A stretch of DNA of 64,000 nucleotides from Blastococcus sp. PRF04-17 (lineage in GTDB: Bacteria > Actinomycetota > Actinomycetes > Mycobacteriales > Geodermatophilaceae): the NCBI RefSeq assembly GCF_023016265.1, contig NZ_CP095412.1, positions 620,001-684,000 on the forward strand, in the 5' to 3' direction. Shown one piece after another: positions 60,883 to 64,000 of the stretch (position 1 is the stretch's first letter; the number at the start of each line of letters is the position of its first letter). The position numbers and the translations under genes were made by a program. Below the pieces are notes generated by a model. It did not search any database. It was not told where the DNA came from and saw only the letters and a list, made by a program, of their open reading frames with translations.

Positions 60883-62289
60883 GTGAGCACCCTGTCCGTG
60901 ACTGGCGACCTCGCTGACACGTTGAAATCTCTGCAAGCAGCTCCGCATGTGTCGCTGTTGTTGGGTGCTGGGGCATCCGCAGCCGCAGACTTGCCTCTTT
61001 GGGGCCCGATGGTCGAGCGCCTGCTGGTGGCCTCGGGAGCTGTCGACACGCCGGAGGCCGCAGCTGGCCTGCTAGCCCGCCAGGACCCTCTTCTCGCTGC
61101 GGAGGCTGCACTGGCCAAGCGAAGCGACCCTGAACGGTCACGCCTGCTTTACAGAGCTCTCTACGGAACGGCGGATCCCGACGAGGCAGCTGCTGAGTTC
61201 ACGTCTGCCGCCCTCCATGACACCGTGGCCGATCTTGTCGCCGAGAGCCCAAACAAGTTCGAACTACTGACCCTCAACGTTGACGACCTTCTTGAAGAAG
61301 CGGTTGGTAGCCGAGGCCTCAGCTACTACTCGCGCTCTAGCGCGTCACCTCGGGAGGCACCTGGTGCCATCACAATCCACCACTTGCACGGCTTCTTGCC
61401 GCGGGCTGATCCCGAGGGCGGCAATGCCCTCGTCTTCACTCTAAGCGACTACACGGGCCTGGTCGGAAACGTCGACGCCTGGCAGCGCGTGGAACTGAAT
61501 CTTCGCTTGCAGCAAGGGCCACTATTGCTCGTATCCACAAGCTACAACGACATGGATGTACGGACGTGGCTAGGTGCGATCGCGCTTCATCACCCGGTGT
61601 ACGTGCTGGTGCCCCGTCAGACGCTAAGGCTCGATCCTGCCCAGTTCGAGTTGGTGAAACCTGCTCTCGAGGCGCAGTGGGCGCAAATCGGTGTCACTGC
61701 CCTGCTGGTAGACGACTACGCAGACATTGCTCAGCTCTTGAGGGAACTGAGTCACGCCGGCAACCCGGACTACCTCTCGCCCAGCGAGCGCATCGGGCGC
61801 CTGTGGACAGTGCACGAACGGGAGTTCACAACCTTGCAGGAGGAGGACAGCGCCACGCTCGCGGCGGACCTAGACACCCTGGCGCCAACCGTGGGGGACG
61901 ACGCGAATCTGACCCTGTGGCTTGCCGATGGCAGCGGCAGACTCGTGAGATGGAGTAGCCCGGACCGGCAATACGTGGCCTCCGACCGTCTCCGTCGCAT
62001 CGAAGCGCGTCACGACAGCCCCTGGCTTGCTGCCCAGGCCTTTTGCCAAGACGCTGAGGTCGTGAACGTGCGCATTCGGGCGGGTAGCGACCCCCTGACT
62101 GAGACTCGCCGCTGGCGTTCTGTTGCAGCCATCGGTGTTCGAGCTACGTTGCCGGGCGGCCCTACAACCCCCGTCGGCGTACTGTCCTCGGCCTCCGTGC
62201 AGGACTTCACAGGAGACGTCGACGCGTGGACTGACGCTTTGCGCGGTCTAGCCGACGACTGGGCGACTCGATTGGCGGCTCGCGCATGA
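60883..62289 (+). CDS. SIR2-domain protein, probable NADase-type defence effector
   Basis: This 468-aa protein has a divergent SIR2 domain. HVSLLLGAGASAAADLPLW (GAGAS at 28-32) is the NAD-binding loop. ELLTLNVDDLLEEA carries Asn132 and Asp134, and IHHLHGFLP carries His169, the candidate catalytic His. VSTSYNDMD follows. There is no zinc-binding Cys cluster, so it is not a protein deacetylase-type sirtuin. The C-terminal 140 residues look like a separate sensor domain (LWLADGSGRLVRWSSPD). SIR2-like proteins of this kind deplete NAD+ on phage infection in several defence systems (ThsA, DSR, pAgo-associated). No known partner gene adjoins, so it could be a stand-alone effector. Confidence 0.85.
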   Translation: MSTLSVTGDLADTLKSLQAAPHVSLLLGAGASAAADLPLWGPMVERLLVASGAVDTPEAAAGLLARQDPLLAAEAALAKRSDPERSRLLYRALYGTADPDEAAAEFTSAALHDTVADLVAESPNKFELLTLNVDDLLEEAVGSRGLSYYSRSSASPREAPGAITIHHLHGFLPRADPEGGNALVFTLSDYTGLVGNVDAWQRVELNLRLQQGPLLLVSTSYNDMDVRTWLGAIALHHPVYVLVPRQTLRLDPAQFELVKPALEAQWAQIGVTALLVDDYADIAQLLRELSHAGNPDYLSPSERIGRLWTVHEREFTTLQEEDSATLAADLDTLAPTVGDDANLTLWLADGSGRLVRWSSPDRQYVASDRLRRIEARHDSPWLAAQAFCQDAEVVNVRIRAGSDPLTETRRWRSVAAIGVRATLPGGPTTPVGVLSSASVQDFTGDVDAWTDALRGLADDWATRLAARA

Positions 62290-62358
62290 CACGAGCCAGG
62301 CCCACGACCCAGACGGCGACTAGGCTGTGAGTTCGGACTGGACCAGGGAGAGCGCTAC

Positions 62359-62535
62359 GTGAAGTCCTCTAAGAAGTACGTCGTCCGTGAGGTCAAGTCC
62401 GGTACGTTCCACGTTCGCGAGCGTCGTTCTGCAACCTGGCAGGATGCTGCGGTTACTCCGGACTCCCGTCCCAGCAAGCCCTCTGTCGCCGTCCGAGCGG
62501 GTGGGGGAAGGTCGAAGCAGAGCGCGGCTGGCTGA
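62359..62535 (+). CDS. Small basic protein of unknown function
   Basis: The GTG at 62359 opens a 58-aa frame: KSSKKYVVREVKSGTFHVRE, then RRSATWQDAAVTPDSRPSKP, ending at 62533-62535. It is strongly basic. AGGGAG precedes the start. It begins about 70 bp after the SIR2 gene on the same strand. It is too short to classify and could be a small DNA- or RNA-binding partner of the SIR2 protein; this is speculative. Confidence 0.45.
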   Translation: MKSSKKYVVREVKSGTFHVRERRSATWQDAAVTPDSRPSKPSVAVRAGGGRSKQSAAG

Positions 62536-62906
62536 TCCGCCGCTTGCACAGTCATCATGCACTGGCCCGGCGCCAACCGGGCGCGCACGAGTTGCGTGGT
62601 GGCAATTGTGGTTGCAGTGGGCGTCGTTCGCGGGCGTGCGCGGAGGTCCGCCGTCCTTCAAACCGGCACGTCAAGCGGCATACGGAACGGCGACGAACCC
62701 GTGCGAACGCGATCATGACGGCCTGGCAGTGCGGCCTCCACGGCCCGGGACCGTCAAGTCGTGCGGACGAGGAGGGCCGGGCGGCTCCGGCTGGCGTTGC
62801 ATGGGCGCAAGAGGTGATGCCCGCCTTCACCCAGCTGACGGAAGAGCGAAGGCCGAGAAGCGGCTCCGAGGTCTGAGCAGCCACTCCAGAAGCGCCTCCT
62901 ATGGGG
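62536..62906. other. Gap with no supported gene
   Basis: Frames in both directions here are low-complexity Arg/Ser/Ala translations without family features. One + frame ending at 62876 begins MTAWQCGLHGPGPSSRADEE and could be a decayed C-terminus, but nothing supports it. The gap separates the SIR2 block from the minus-strand gene that follows. Confidence 0.4.
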
Positions 62907-63245
62907 CTAGCGAGCTGTGGCCGATTGAGTGTGCAGCCGGCTGCGAACCCATCCGATGAGGCAGTGCAGCGCAGCGTGCGCCTCGGGTGAGGCGTACCCC
63001 TGCTCGGTCCGCGCCGCCTCGATCAGTTCCTCATGGTCAACCGCACCCCTGGTGTAGAAGCGACGGAGCACCTGGCCGGAGGGCGTGGGGCTGGCGAACA
63101 GGCCGGCGATGCCCAGGGCGACGGCGTCGGAGACGGCGAGCGTGACCGGGGGCTCCGTGAGCTGGCCGCGCCGATCGAGAACCTCTTGGACCTCCGCGAA
63201 GATCCGCCCGTCGTCGGCTGGAAGCTGCCTGCCCTGCACGATCAC
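62907..63245 (-). CDS. Conserved-looking hypothetical protein
   Basis: This 112-aa protein has a GTG start then IVQGRQLPADDGRIFAEVQE. It continues VTLAVSDAVALGIAGLFASP and ends RGAVDHEELIEAARTEQGYA with a final helical AALHCLIGWVRSRLH. The hydrophobic and charged residues alternate in a protein-like way, unlike the neighbouring shadow frames. I do not recognise the family. The next gene is divergent. Confidence 0.6.
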   Translation of the reverse strand: MIVQGRQLPADDGRIFAEVQEVLDRRGQLTEPPVTLAVSDAVALGIAGLFASPTPSGQVLRRFYTRGAVDHEELIEAARTEQGYASPEAHAALHCLIGWVRSRLHTQSATAR

Positions 63246-63438
63246 CGTTGCCCCCGCTGTTGCATGACTCTGACTCCCTAATAACTGGCCGGCTCTTTAC
63301 GTAATCGGCGGGCCGGGAGCCAACCTTGACGCGGAGGCCTACGAGGACGGCGCGCACCAGGGTCTTTGGTCTGTGAAATCCGTCACACTGCAGGCGGCTG
63401 TCGCGATCTACGCGCCGGTACGCCCTAACTTCGCGCAA

Positions 63439-63480
63439 GGAGACGGCGCCGCCTCCAAGGGCAGTGGAGACGGCGCCGCC
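63439..63480. repeat. Direct repeat of a palindrome-containing 15-mer
   Basis: GGAGACGGCGCCGCC occurs at 63439-63453 and again at 63466-63480. Each contains the palindrome GGCGCC, so the pair could form alternative hairpins. It lies in the 340-bp gap upstream of the last gene. It may be a terminator-like or regulatory element; I see no coding region in 63246-63587. Confidence 0.4.
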
Positions 63481-63587
63481 TTCCCTCGGTTGTACCTGCC
63501 GCAGCCGACACTTCAGTGCCTGCTCTCGGTCGCATTCCTCACCGGATCGACCAGCTCTGCCCGGGAGCGGGCGACGGGGAAAGCTCC

Positions 63588-64000
63588 ATGCCGAACTACC
63601 GACTGTCCGCCGGCCGCGGGACGATCGTGGACGACTTCGAGGCCGACCACGATGACGTGGCTCGCCGGAACGCAAGCAAGCTGCTCGAGGCCTTCGGGGA
63701 AGCCCGAGCCCAGCTGCTGCAACGCGGCGGCATCCGGCTGGAGCGGCAGGACGGCGCTTCCTGGCAGGGAGTGTGCGTCTGGGGGCCCGACGTCGATGTG
63801 AGCACGGAGATGCAGGATGGCGGGCTAGCGTCGGCGACCTGTCACGTCCTGCGCTGCACGGAGCCGGCGGTCACCGTCTGGACGGAGTCGGCTTGGCGCC
63901 GGCCGATCCAGGTGCCGGTGTGCCAGCAACATCTGTGTGCTCTCGAGTCCGGGGAACGGCGGCAGCTCACGCAGGACCATCTTCTGCTGATGCATCCCGA
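63588..64000 (+). CDS. Unknown protein with Cys/His motif, 3' end outside the window
   Basis: The ATG at 63588 opens a frame that is still open at 64000, giving at least 137 residues. It reads MPNYRLSAGRGTIVDDFEAD, then ASKLLEAFGEARAQLLQRGG. Later it has ATCHVLRCTEPAVTVW and PVCQQHLCALESGERRQL. The spaced Cys and His residues resemble a small zinc site. An upstream helix pair could serve as a dimerisation domain. Only the 5' part is seen, so no family can be named. Confidence 0.6.
   Translation, partial: MPNYRLSAGRGTIVDDFEADHDDVARRNASKLLEAFGEARAQLLQRGGIRLERQDGASWQGVCVWGPDVDVSTEMQDGGLASATCHVLRCTEPAVTVWTESAWRRPIQVPVCQQHLCALESGERRQLTQDHLLLMHP

Noticed and set aside
62544-62884. ORFs on both strands between the SIR2 block and 62907
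   Set aside because: No family-like features and poor start signals, with composition typical of antisense or random frames.

Overview
This is chromosomal DNA of a very GC-rich actinobacterium. Codons end almost always in G or C, GTG starts are frequent, and 4-nt ATGA/GTGA gene overlaps are common. The gene complement (an ECF42 sigma factor with its YCII partner, a DUF5996 protein, a CpaE-annotated small protein, a VTC/DUF4956 operon, a MmpL exporter) suggests Geodermatophilaceae or a close relative; this family assignment is inference from gene content. No rRNA, complete tRNA or CRISPR array was seen.

Region 1 (1 to about 40.5 kb) is ordinary chromosome. It holds short operons for lipid and envelope work: an HSL-type esterase, a MmpL exporter and a TetR regulator with visible operators; a PAP2 phosphatase; a diacylglycerol kinase-like protein; patatin, PlsC-like and PLD-like proteins; a TagB/TagF-like transferase beside a GH43-like protein. 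It also holds redox and metabolic genes: a cyclase plus ThDP-enzyme pair, gpsA, an aldonolactone oxidase-like flavoenzyme downstream of a MetE-like protein, an acyl-CoA synthetase and glutaminase. Regulators sit beside likely targets: ECF42/YCII, MerR/SnoaL-like, GntR/alpha-beta hydrolase.

Region 2 (about 40.6 to 53.4 kb) is a mosaic. A LacI regulator is divergent from a dihydrodipicolinate-synthase-like gene and an atypical NRAMP-fold transporter that carries an in-frame amber codon. A DUF4956, VTC and Cthe_2159-like lipoprotein operon lies between two decayed tyrosine recombinases, a decayed GtrA gene and two copies of a 16-bp tRNA-end-like sequence (45272 and 52091). A VapBC module with a perfect operator, an excisionase-like gene and a Cys-cluster protein follow. 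This looks like a relic integrative element.

Region 3 (53.7 to 64 kb) is accessory and somewhat less GC-extreme. It holds an ImmA/IrrE-like protein that has lost its HExxH site, translationally coupled to a PIN-like protein; a possible PD-(D/E)XK-like protein; an intact IS21-family element with doubled terminal repeats; a small SANT-like protein; and a stand-alone SIR2-domain protein of the NADase-like type seen in anti-phage systems. It reads as a defence or mobile-element hotspot and is the best place to look for an undescribed system.

A recurring feature is the one-base frameshift inside a short homopolymer (near 26270, 30665, 31077, 40810, 50838 and 53923). Adding or removing one base restores a family-like protein in each case. 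Five of the six are losses in G/C runs, so base-calling error is a serious alternative to true gene decay.
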